In this document: piece by piece, positions 7,629-13,442 of the stretch
Position numbering within the stretch: the stretch's first letter is position 1
How the letters are laid out: each line of letters begins with the position of its first letter
Assembly: GCA_964540815.1 (NCBI GenBank)
Contig: CAZIOH010000134.1
Location: 1 to 13,442 of the forward strand
Length of the DNA: 13,442 nt
DNA from: CAZIOH01 sp964540815
GTDB lineage: Bacteria > Myxococcota_A > Polyangia > Fen-1088
Direction: 5' to 3'
Translations under genes and position numbers: made by a program
The notes under the pieces: generated by a model
What the model was told of the DNA's origin: nothing
Database searches by the model: none
What the model saw: the letters and a program-made list of their open reading frames with translations, nothing else

Positions 7629-9668
7629 CTAGCGGAGGACTCCGAGTGCGGCGATGGCGACGCCCATCAGAGACTCGCCGGCCAGGGCGCCGGCAGCGGC
7701 CGAGCCGAAGGTCTCTTCGAGCTCGGTGGCGGCAGGTCCCGGCAGGGGCTCGCCCCGGGTCGCGAGGCGACGAGCCGTGGCGACGAGGACGATCCCGCAG
7801 ACGCCGGCGGCCGAGAGCGAGACGGGCATGAGGAGCCCGATGCCGAGCGCCGTGGACGAAGGGATCAGCCTCTGCCAGCGCGGTATCCGCGCCAGCAGGG
7901 AGAGCACGGCTCCCACCGCGAAGGCGAGCGCGAAGGCGAGGGCCCGCCCCGAGCCGGCAGCCGTCGCCAGGCCACCGCCGAGGGCCAGGCTGGTGGCCTT
8001 CCACGACAAGGCGGAGATCGCCGGCATCTGTTCGCTGCCGAGACCATAGGCGTGGGTCACGAGGAGGTAGGTCGGCACCGCCACCAGGGTGCCCACCACG
8101 GCACCGACGAGCTGGGCCACGAGCTGCGCCCGCGGGCGCGCGCCGAGGTCGTGGCCGGCCCGGAAGGACCAGAGGCTCTGGGCGGTCTGGGATGCGCTGC
8201 CCGCCACCACCGAGCCCGAGAGGACCGACACCATCGGCCCGCCGACCGCCGAGGCCCCGATCTGCACCAGGGTGCCGAATTGCCCGACCGGCGCGATGTC
8301 GGTCTCGCCCGCCGCGCGCGCGCAGACGCTCGCCAGCACCAGAGCCGCGACGAGCGCGCCGCCGAGGTGAAGGGGGGAATACCCGAAGCCGAGGACCCCC
8401 ACGAGCGCGAGCGAGATCGGCAGCAAGAGGATCACCGGCAACAGCCACCGCGGCCGCACCGGCCGAGGCGCCGCGGGCCCTGCACGTCGGGCCTCCCGCA
8501 GCCGTTCGGCGCGCTGGGAGCGCGTGGTCCGGACGGTCGCCGGGGGCGTCGGGGCCGGCCGGGCGGCTGCGATCGGGACCGGGCGGCGGTCGCCGAGCCC
8601 GAGGGCACCGCGCGCGTCTTGCCAGACCCGGGGCAAGAGGACGGCCAGGCGTGGGAGGCCGAGGAGCCCGCTCACGAAGGCCCCCGAAAGCATCATGCCG
8701 AGGGCCGGCCAGGCCAGCCACGACACGAGCTCGGAGTACCCGAGCCCCGTGACCCAACCCGCGCCGCGCACCGCGGGCACGAGCCCGAGCCAGCCGAGCA
8801 GGCTGCCCGCGAGCAGGGTCCAAGCCGTTCGGGGCCCCACCAGCACGCCGGTGGCCGCCATCAGCGGGCTCACGGCCACCCCCAGGGTCAGGCTCGAGGC
8901 GGACAGGCCGGCCACCGTGACGGGCAGGTAGAGCACCGCCGGCAGCACGGCGTGCGAGCCGTCCCGCCACCAGGTGACGGCGGCCGCCACCGCCGCGGTC
9001 ATCACCAGGGCCCTCGACCGCCGCGCCGCCGCCCGGTGATCGGCGTGGATGGCCCGGATCAGGACCGCGGTGGCGGCCCCCGAAGGGAAGGGGAGCTGCT
9101 CGTCCTCGATCAGGCGACCCCGCAGGATCACCGCGACCAGAATGCCCATCGCAGAGAGCAACAGCCCCCACAGGCCCACCGCCCACATCGCGGGGTGCTG
9201 GCCCATGAGCTCGAGCGCGGGGATCGGCGCCATCAACCCGCTCGCGTAGGCCATCACCGCCGCCGAGGCGGCGACGGTCTGGACGGTGTTGTTCTCGAGC
9301 GGGCCGAAGGGCCTGCGCAAGAGCTTGCGGAACAGCCCGAAGCCCGCGAAGGAGAGCAGGGTGGCGGTGAGGGCGCCGCCGTCGATGAAGGTGGACTTGA
9401 GGCAGGTGTAGACGTTCCCCGCCGCGAGCAGTACCCCGATCCCGGCCCCCGCCAAGAGCGCGCGGGTGGTGAGCTCGCGCTCGACCGGCCGCGCGTCGAG
9501 GCGGGCCGAGGCGAGCCCGCGCAATGGTCCTCCGGACACCGCGGCCGGGATGGCCTCGACCGGCGCCAGAGGATCGACATCGCCCGCCTGCCCGTCATCC
9601 CCGGGTCCAGATCCTCCGTCGGTGAGGTGGGCTTCGGGCGCGAGCAGAGGGTGGGGGAGCCCGGACAA
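7629..9668 (-). CDS. OPT-family (oligopeptide transporter) membrane protein
   Basis: The 679-residue protein is an inner-membrane carrier with many hydrophobic helices (roughly 14-16) in two halves, split by a basic cytosolic loop at about 350-408. OPT-family motifs are clear: the first helix LLAGAGIGVLLAAGNVYTCL (71-90), ENNTVQTVAASAA (125-137), EDEQLPFPSGAATA (188-201) and GETDIAPVGQFG (454-465, start of the second half). Known members import oligopeptides or metal chelates, probably by proton symport; the substrate here is unknown. The start is TTG 9668 with AGGGTG five bases upstream, giving a 60-residue Gly/Asp-rich hydrophilic lead before helix 1. It begins 20 bp after the sigma-54 regulator stop and is the last gene of the minus-strand run; its 3' end faces the kinase gene across the inverted repeat. 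Confidence 0.9.
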   Translation of the reverse strand: MSGLPHPLLAPEAHLTDGGSGPGDDGQAGDVDPLAPVEAIPAAVSGGPLRGLASARLDARPVERELTTRALLAGAGIGVLLAAGNVYTCLKSTFIDGGALTATLLSFAGFGLFRKLLRRPFGPLENNTVQTVAASAAVMAYASGLMAPIPALELMGQHPAMWAVGLWGLLLSAMGILVAVILRGRLIEDEQLPFPSGAATAVLIRAIHADHRAAARRSRALVMTAAVAAAVTWWRDGSHAVLPAVLYLPVTVAGLSASSLTLGVAVSPLMAATGVLVGPRTAWTLLAGSLLGWLGLVPAVRGAGWVTGLGYSELVSWLAWPALGMMLSGAFVSGLLGLPRLAVLLPRVWQDARGALGLGDRRPVPIAAARPAPTPPATVRTTRSQRAERLREARRAGPAAPRPVRPRWLLPVILLLPISLALVGVLGFGYSPLHLGGALVAALVLASVCARAAGETDIAPVGQFGTLVQIGASAVGGPMVSVLSGSVVAGSASQTAQSLWSFRAGHDLGARPRAQLVAQLVGAVVGTLVAVPTYLLVTHAYGLGSEQMPAISALSWKATSLALGGGLATAAGSGRALAFALAFAVGAVLSLLARIPRWQRLIPSSTALGIGLLMPVSLSAAGVCGIVLVATARRLATRGEPLPGPAATELEETFGSAAAGALAGESLMGVAIAALGVLR

Positions 9669-9673
9669 TCAGA

Positions 9674-9679
9674 CACCCT
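9674..9679 (-). promoter_or_regulatory. Ribosome binding site deciding the TTG start of the OPT gene
   Basis: AGGGTG on the minus strand lies five bases before TTG 9668, inside the 20-bp gap after the regulator gene. No ATG or GTG with a comparable site is seen nearby. Confidence 0.55.
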
Positions 9680-9688
9680 GAAGACGCA

Positions 9689-10801
9689 TCAGTGCGCTTC
9701 CTCTTCCTTGCCGCCAACCTCTCGGGTCCGAAGACCATGCTTCCACAGCAGGCGATAGAAGTAGATGCGGTCAACCCCGGCCGCGCGCGCCGCCACGCTG
9801 ACCCGGTTCTGGTTGGCACGCAGCAGCTCCTCGAGGTAGCGCTTCTCGAAGGTGTTCACCCACACCTCCCGGGCCTCGCGCAGGGGACGCCCGATGGCGG
9901 CGGAGCTCTCGGGGGTGGGCCCGGGGGTCTCGTGGGCCGGCTGCGGCGGGATGAATTCCCGCAGCGCCGCGCAGCGCTCGAGGTAATTGCGGAGCTCGCG
10001 GATGTTGCCGGGCCAGCTGTGCCTGGTGAGGCTCTCGAGGAAGTCCGGTGCCCGCATGGCCCGCAAGGTCTCCCGGTCCACGAGGCCCATGTTCTCGATG
10101 ATCTGTTCGACCAGGAGCGGCAGATCGCCCTGGCGCTCGCGCAGGGGCGGCAGGCGGACCTGAACCACCGCCAGCCGGTAGAACAGGTCCGAGCGGAACT
10201 TTCCGTCGGCCACCTGACTTTGCAGCGACCGGTTGGTGGCCGCCACGATCCGCACGTTGACCGGCACGTAGGGGTTGGTTCCGATGCGCCGGACCTCGCG
10301 GCGCTCGAGCACCCGCAGGAGCTTCGGTTGCAGGTCGAGCGTCAGCTCCCCGATCTCGTCGAGGAACACCGTCCCCCCCTGCGCCGCCTCGAACACCCCC
10401 TGGCGGGAGGTGACGGCCCCCGTGAACGCACCCCGCTCGTGGCCGAACAGCTCGCTCTCGAGCAGCTGCGGCGGTATGGCCCCGCAGTCCACCACCAGGA
10501 AGGGCTTTTCGCGCCGGCGGCTGCCGCGGTGGACCGCCTCCGCCGAGAGCTCCTTGCCGGTGCCCGTCTCGCCTTCGAGCAGGACCGTCGCGTCGGTGGG
10601 CGCGACCCGCGCCAGCGTGTCGAACACCGGCTTCATGGCGGCCGAGCGGCCCACCATCCGGCCGAAGGGCTCGCGGTTCGCGGCAGTGCCAGCTGGCGAA
10701 TCGGGGAACGGCGACAACGCGTCCTCCCCCAATGCCAGAGCCGCACCAGCGCCTCTATGGCCGTTGACCACGGATGGCTCATCGGTCCGAGCCCAGGTCA
10801 A
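9689..10801 (-). CDS. Sigma-54-dependent transcriptional activator lacking a sensor domain
   Basis: The 370-residue protein has an AAA+ sigma-54 interaction domain at about 46-280: Walker A GETGTGKE (77-84), the sigma-54-contacting GAFTGA loop (124-129), Walker B TVFLDE (144-149), FYRLAVVQVRLPPLRER (207-223) and WPGNIREL (263-270). A Fis-type helix-turn-helix follows at about 324-358 (VSVAARAAGVDRIYFYRLLW). Only about 45 low-complexity residues precede the AAA+ domain, so the receiver, FHA, GAF or PAS domain of most such activators is missing. An in-frame stop about 30 bases upstream rules out a longer reading without a frameshift. The start is weak: TTG 10801 has no clear Shine-Dalgarno, and GTG 10771 is possible. 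It sits 47 bp after glk and 20 bp before the OPT gene and may control this cluster. No -24/-12 promoter was recognised nearby. Confidence 0.92.
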   Translation of the reverse strand: MTWARTDEPSVVNGHRGAGAALALGEDALSPFPDSPAGTAANREPFGRMVGRSAAMKPVFDTLARVAPTDATVLLEGETGTGKELSAEAVHRGSRRREKPFLVVDCGAIPPQLLESELFGHERGAFTGAVTSRQGVFEAAQGGTVFLDEIGELTLDLQPKLLRVLERREVRRIGTNPYVPVNVRIVAATNRSLQSQVADGKFRSDLFYRLAVVQVRLPPLRERQGDLPLLVEQIIENMGLVDRETLRAMRAPDFLESLTRHSWPGNIRELRNYLERCAALREFIPPQPAHETPGPTPESSAAIGRPLREAREVWVNTFEKRYLEELLRANQNRVSVAARAAGVDRIYFYRLLWKHGLRTREVGGKEEEAH

Positions 10802-10848
10802 CTTGAGGGGTCCGGCCTGGTGCCGGGGCGGTCAGACGTGTGCGTGCG

Positions 10849-11991
10849 TCAGAGGGACGCCGCCACGCTGGCGGCGCCGAGCAGCCCAGGCTGAGGATGG
10901 GTCACCACGAACGACGGGATGCTCGCCACCAGGGACTGAAGCCGGCCCTTGCGCTCGAACGCCTCGCGGAAGATGCCTCCGCCCGTCGCGGTCCTCGTCC
11001 CCCCCTGCTCGGTGGGTTGCTGCAAGCCGCCCTGGGCGGCAGGTTGCAACAAGAAGGGCAAGATCCGTGGCGCGATGCCCCCCGCGACGAAGACGCCGCC
11101 GGTGGCGAGCACGGTGAGGGCGAGGTTCCCCGCCAGCGCCCCCAGCACCCCGCAGAAGATCGCCAGGGCGGCCTGGCAGATGGGATCCGAGCCATCGAGG
11201 GCGTGACGCGAGACGACCGCCGCCGGGTCCTCGCGGGCCATCGCGAGCCGGGTCTCGGCCTTGCCACCGAGCCGCAGCGCCGGCTCCTCGTTCAGGAAGG
11301 CGTAGAGGTCGACCAGCCCCTGGCCCGACAGGACACGCTCGTAGGACACTCGCCCGTACTTGGCGGCGAGGTAGCGCAGGAGCGAGCTTTCGAGCGGGGT
11401 GCGAGGGGCGAAGTCGGCGTGGCCGCCCTCGGAGGGCACGACCTCGTAGCGCTGCGACGCCGGGGACCACAGGAGGAAGGCCTGACCGAGCCCGGTGCCT
11501 GCCCCCAGCACGGCCACCGGACCCCTGGGATCGCGGGGGCCGCCCCCGCCGAGCACCGCGAGGGCGCTGGCCGGGACACGAATGCTTCCGAGCGCGGCGG
11601 CGAAGAAGTCGTTCACCAGGCGGACCTTGGGGATCCCGAGCCGCTGCATGAGCACGCGTCCATCCACCACCCACGGCAGGTTGGTGGCGCGGCAGACGTT
11701 GCCCTCGACCGGACCCGCGATGCCGAAGCAGGCCTGCTCCGGCGGCACGAAGGTCGGGCCCGGTCCGCCGGTGCCGGTGGATTCGGCGCGGGCCTCCGCC
11801 AGGAACTTCTCGGCGATGAGATCGAGGCCAGTGTACGCCGAGGATGGGTAGACCCGCTCGAAGAGCGGATCGTCCGCGTCGCTGTCGAAGAGCGCGAGGC
11901 GGGTGTTGGTTCCCCCGATGTCACCGGCGAGCACGCGCGGCTTCGGGCTCCTGGGGGGCGTCGTCGGGTCGAGCGTCGTCGTCGTCGTCAT
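10849..11991 (-). CDS. glk: Glucokinase-family sugar kinase (E. coli Glk type)
   Basis: The 380-residue protein matches Glk of the PF02685 type, which phosphorylates glucose at C6 with ATP. Conserved parts are the phosphate loop GDIGGTNTRLALF (23-35), FGIAGPVEGN (89-98), NLPWVVDG (104-111), LVNDF (125-129; Asp128 is the catalytic base, Asn127 binds sugar), VLGAGTGLG (161-169), EGGH (188-191; sugar-binding Glu and His), YERVLSGQGLV (217-227) and FVAGGIAPRI (301-310). It lacks the CxCGxxGC motif of ROK kinases. Compared with E. coli Glk there is a Gln/Gly/Thr-rich insertion of about 20-24 residues (about 315-338) before FREAFERKGR. The ATG 11991 overlaps the rpiB stop by ATGA (11988-11991), and GAGGA lies nine bases upstream. 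The substrate may be another sugar given the neighbours, but the glucose-contact residues are kept. Confidence 0.92.
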   Translation of the reverse strand: MTTTTTLDPTTPPRSPKPRVLAGDIGGTNTRLALFDSDADDPLFERVYPSSAYTGLDLIAEKFLAEARAESTGTGGPGPTFVPPEQACFGIAGPVEGNVCRATNLPWVVDGRVLMQRLGIPKVRLVNDFFAAALGSIRVPASALAVLGGGGPRDPRGPVAVLGAGTGLGQAFLLWSPASQRYEVVPSEGGHADFAPRTPLESSLLRYLAAKYGRVSYERVLSGQGLVDLYAFLNEEPALRLGGKAETRLAMAREDPAAVVSRHALDGSDPICQAALAIFCGVLGALAGNLALTVLATGGVFVAGGIAPRILPFLLQPAAQGGLQQPTEQGGTRTATGGGIFREAFERKGRLQSLVASIPSFVVTHPQPGLLGAASVAASL

Positions 11992-12503
11992 CGGCCAGGT
12001 TCCTCGGGGCGGTGGTGGCGTGGCTGGGGGGCCCGATCGACTCTCTGATCTCGCCCCAGGCCCTCGGCCCCCACGTCGATCTTGGCCAGCCGCCCGGTGT
12101 GGCGCCCTCCTTCGAAGGCGGTCGCCAGCCACACGTCGAGAATCTGGTGGGCCGCCGGCGCCGTGATCAGACGAGCCCCGAGGCACAGCACGTTCGCATC
12201 GTTGTGCGCCCGGGAAAGCCGGGCGGACTCGGTGCTCCAGGCATTCACCGCGCGCACGCCCGGCCATCGGTTGGCGGCGATGCACATGCCGATCCCCGAG
12301 CCACACACGAGCAATCCGCGCGCCGTGCCCACCGGTGCGGCGGAGATCCGGCGGGCAACCGCCCGCGCCTCGTCCGGGTAGTCGCACGGCCTCGGGCTGC
12401 TGGGACCGAGATCCTCGACGGGCACCCCGCTCGCGCGCAGGTGCGCCACCAGCGCTGTGCGCAGGTCGAACCCGGCATGGTCACTGCTCGCGAAGACGAT
12501 CAA
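11988..12503 (-). CDS. rpiB: RpiB-family sugar-phosphate isomerase (ribose-5-phosphate isomerase B)
   Basis: The 171-residue protein belongs to the RpiB/LacAB family, whose members interconvert aldose and ketose phosphates; RpiB converts ribose-5-P and ribulose-5-P. Active-site features are present: SSDHAG (Asp8, His9), VCGSGIGMCIAANR with the catalytic Cys67, RAHNDANVL (His100) and FEGGRHTGRL (Arg134, Arg138, phosphate contacts). Usual length is about 150; here a charged tail of some 25 residues (146-171) is added, and it overlaps the glk ribosome-binding region. The start is TTG 12503, fixed by GAAGGAG five bases upstream and by the standard N-terminus. It lies 60 bp after the aldolase gene and is translationally coupled to glk through ATGA. 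Erythrose- or hexose-phosphate isomerase activity, as in other family members, cannot be excluded. Confidence 0.92.
   Translation of the reverse strand: MIVFASSDHAGFDLRTALVAHLRASGVPVEDLGPSSPRPCDYPDEARAVARRISAAPVGTARGLLVCGSGIGMCIAANRWPGVRAVNAWSTESARLSRAHNDANVLCLGARLITAPAAHQILDVWLATAFEGGRHTGRLAKIDVGAEGLGRDQRVDRAPQPRHHRPEEPGR
12001..12005 (-). promoter_or_regulatory. Ribosome binding site of glk inside the rpiB 3' end
   Basis: GAGGA on the minus strand lies nine bases before the glk ATG at 11991 and within the rpiB coding tail. It fixes the glk start over the longer open frame that continues upstream. Confidence 0.7.
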
Positions 12504-12508
12504 ACTGG

Positions 12509-12515
12509 CTCCTTC
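12509..12515 (-). promoter_or_regulatory. Ribosome binding site deciding the TTG start of rpiB
   Basis: GAAGGAG on the minus strand lies five bases before TTG 12503. It is the strongest Shine-Dalgarno sequence noted in the window and compensates for the rare start codon. The remaining gap to the aldolase gene (12504-12563) shows no other signal. Confidence 0.75.
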
Positions 12516-12563
12516 GAGGCGCGCAGCATGGCAGCCGCGCGCGTGGGTGTAAAGCCGAGCGCC

Positions 12564-13355
12564 TCACATCCCGAGTCGACTGGCGAGCGCGCGCAACCGG
12601 GCGACCTCCTCGTGGGGCAGGGTCGGGACCTGACCGAGCGCGCGGGCGCGCCAGATCACGAGCGCCGTGTGCTCGAGCGTCTCCATGCGGCGCCAGGCCT
12701 CCTCGAGGGTACGCCCGAGGCACAGGGCCCCGTGGTGAGCCAGGATCACGGCGTTCGCGCGCCGGACGAACGGGCGGAGCGTCTCGCCCACCGCCGCGGT
12801 GGTGGGGGTCACGTAGGGGGCGACCGGCACGCTCCCGAGCACCAAGGCGGCCTCGGAGAGCACGGGCTCCTCGAGCGAGACGCCGGCCAGCGACAGGGCG
12901 ATCGCGGTGGGGGGGTGGGCGTGCACCACCGCGCCGCAGTCGGCGCGCTCGGCGTAACAGGCGGCGTGCAGGCTCCACTCCGAGGAAGGCCGGCGCGCGC
13001 CGACGCCCCCGGGACGCGGCGCTCCATTGCGATCCACCTCGAGCACGTCGTCGGGGTCGAGGAAACCCTTGTGGGTGCCAGAGGCGGTGATCCACCAGGA
13101 CCAGGCCGCGGAGTCGGAGGCCGCCGCGGCGTTCCCGTCCTGCCCGAGTCCGCCGGCGCGCGCCGAGATGTTGCCGTCGCCCGCCGCGATCAGCCCCTTG
13201 GCGTAGAGGCGCGCGCCGATCGTCACGATGCGCGCGACGACGCGCCGCCGCTCGGCGTCGAGGGCGGCCACCCTGGCGGGGTCGGCCGTGGCGCCGGCAC
13301 CCGCGTCGGCGTCGGCGTCGGCGTCGGCAGGAACCTGGGGGTCCGGGGCAGACAT
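12564..13355 (-). CDS. Class II aldolase/adducin-family protein
   Basis: The 263-residue protein matches the zinc-dependent class II aldolase/epimerase/dehydratase family (FucA, AraD, RhaD, MtnB). Family residues are visible: AAGDGNIS (Asn62, phosphate contact), ASGTHKGFL (91-99), SSEWSLH (Glu126, the catalytic Glu73 position of FucA), VVHAHPP (His145 and His147, zinc), PYVT (Tyr181, comparable to FucA Tyr113) and AHHGAL (His207/208, third zinc ligand). The catalytic set looks intact, so it should cleave or rearrange a ketose-1-phosphate-like substrate, but which one cannot be told. A 30-residue N-terminal extension contains an Ala-Asp repeat encoded by a GTCGGC hexanucleotide repeat. The ATG 13355 has no Shine-Dalgarno but follows a TATGAT hexamer by six bases, suggesting a leaderless message. 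It is the first gene of the minus-strand run. Confidence 0.9.
   Translation of the reverse strand: MSAPDPQVPADADADADAGAGATADPARVAALDAERRRVVARIVTIGARLYAKGLIAAGDGNISARAGGLGQDGNAAAASDSAAWSWWITASGTHKGFLDPDDVLEVDRNGAPRPGGVGARRPSSEWSLHAACYAERADCGAVVHAHPPTAIALSLAGVSLEEPVLSEAALVLGSVPVAPYVTPTTAAVGETLRPFVRRANAVILAHHGALCLGRTLEEAWRRMETLEHTALVIWRARALGQVPTLPHEEVARLRALASRLGM
13305..13328. repeat. Hexanucleotide repeat (GTCGGC x4) inside the aldolase gene
   Basis: Four perfect tandem copies of GTCGGC (plus strand) encode the Ala-Asp stretch near residues 10-17 of the aldolase-family protein. The repeat is in frame, so slippage would change the length of the N-terminal extension without breaking the gene. 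Confidence 0.85.
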
Positions 13356-13361
13356 GCGCGC

Positions 13362-13367
13362 ATCATA
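13362..13367 (-). promoter_or_regulatory. Candidate -10 element (TATGAT) for a leaderless operon transcript
   Basis: TATGAT on the minus strand matches 5 of 6 bases of the -10 consensus and is followed by six bases (GCGCGC) and then the aldolase ATG at 13355. Transcription would start at or next to the A of the ATG. No recognisable -35 is found; that region is occupied by the 7-bp repeat at 13374-13401. Confidence 0.45.
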
Positions 13368-13373
13368 CTGCCT

Positions 13374-13401
13374 GGCGGTCGGCGGTCGGCGGTCGGCGGT
13401 C
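13374..13401. repeat. Heptanucleotide tandem repeat (GGCGGTC x4) upstream of the aldolase gene
   Basis: Four perfect copies of GGCGGTC are followed by one variant copy (GGCGCTC, 13402-13408). The array covers the position where the -35 element of the candidate promoter would lie (about 13385-13390). The remaining sequence to the window edge (13409-13442) shows nothing recognisable. Confidence 0.85.
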
Positions 13402-13442
13402 GGCGCTCCGCGTTCCGGGCCCGGGCGCCACGTCTCGGCGGG

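Noticed and set aside
7500..9758. Very long plus-strand open frame opposite the OPT gene
   Set aside because: It is an Arg/Gly/Glu-rich low-complexity shadow; the minus strand encodes clear membrane helices and OPT motifs.
9669..9800. Sigma-54 (-24/-12) promoter before the OPT gene
   Set aside because: No TGGCAC-N5-TTGC-like pair was found by eye on the minus strand in this stretch.
9692..10894. Plus-strand open frame opposite the sigma-54 activator
   Set aside because: No family features; it is a shadow of an intact AAA+ gene.
11992..12387. N-terminal extension of glucokinase
   Set aside because: It is an out-of-frame reading of rpiB; the Glk start is fixed by the ATGA overlap and GAGGA.

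Overview
The window is very GC-rich and densely coded. It looks like a piece of a Myxococcota (myxobacteria-like delta-proteobacterial) chromosome. The clues are a PilZ-type protein of the kind amplified in Myxococcus (TIGR02266-like), a soluble Hanks-type Ser/Thr kinase, a membrane-anchored SPOR protein with a long Pro/Ala linker, and a sigma-54 activator whose Fis-type DNA-binding end resembles myxobacterial ones. This is a judgement from protein character, not from a database search. No rRNA, tRNA, CRISPR array, IS element or phage gene was seen.

Layout. Positions 1-500 hold no convincing gene: nested tandem repeats (1-203), a hairpin (247-263), then a compact regulatory block made of a G-rich quadruplex-type tract (358-384), a sigma-70-like promoter (397-424) and a perfect 10-bp palindrome at the -10/start site (424-433). 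These serve a SPOR-domain protein (501-1517, +). After an intergenic region with two hairpins come purB and purC (1689-3970, +), which overlap by ATGA and supply two steps of purine synthesis. Six bases beyond the purC stop is the stop of a convergent PilZ-domain gene (3977-4855, -), preceded on its own strand by a TatD-family hydrolase gene (4926-5702, -). Divergent from tatD is a Ser/Thr protein kinase (about 5820-7316, +) whose C-terminal third looks like a degenerate class III nucleotide-cyclase domain.

The 312-bp convergent gap 7317-7628 holds a large imperfect inverted repeat (7429-7571). The right half, 7629-13355, is five minus-strand genes in one run. In transcription order they are a class II aldolase/adducin-family protein, an RpiB-family sugar-phosphate isomerase, a glucokinase-family kinase (ATGA overlap with rpiB), a sigma-54-dependent activator without a sensor domain, and an OPT-family transporter.

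How the genes may work together. purB-purC is a normal biosynthetic pair. The right-hand run has the logic of a catabolic or salvage module: transporter, kinase, isomerase, aldolase and its own activator. The substrate cannot be read from the sequence. Several genes in the window appear to have very short or no leaders (the aldolase and purB), and two or three of the five right-hand genes start with TTG.
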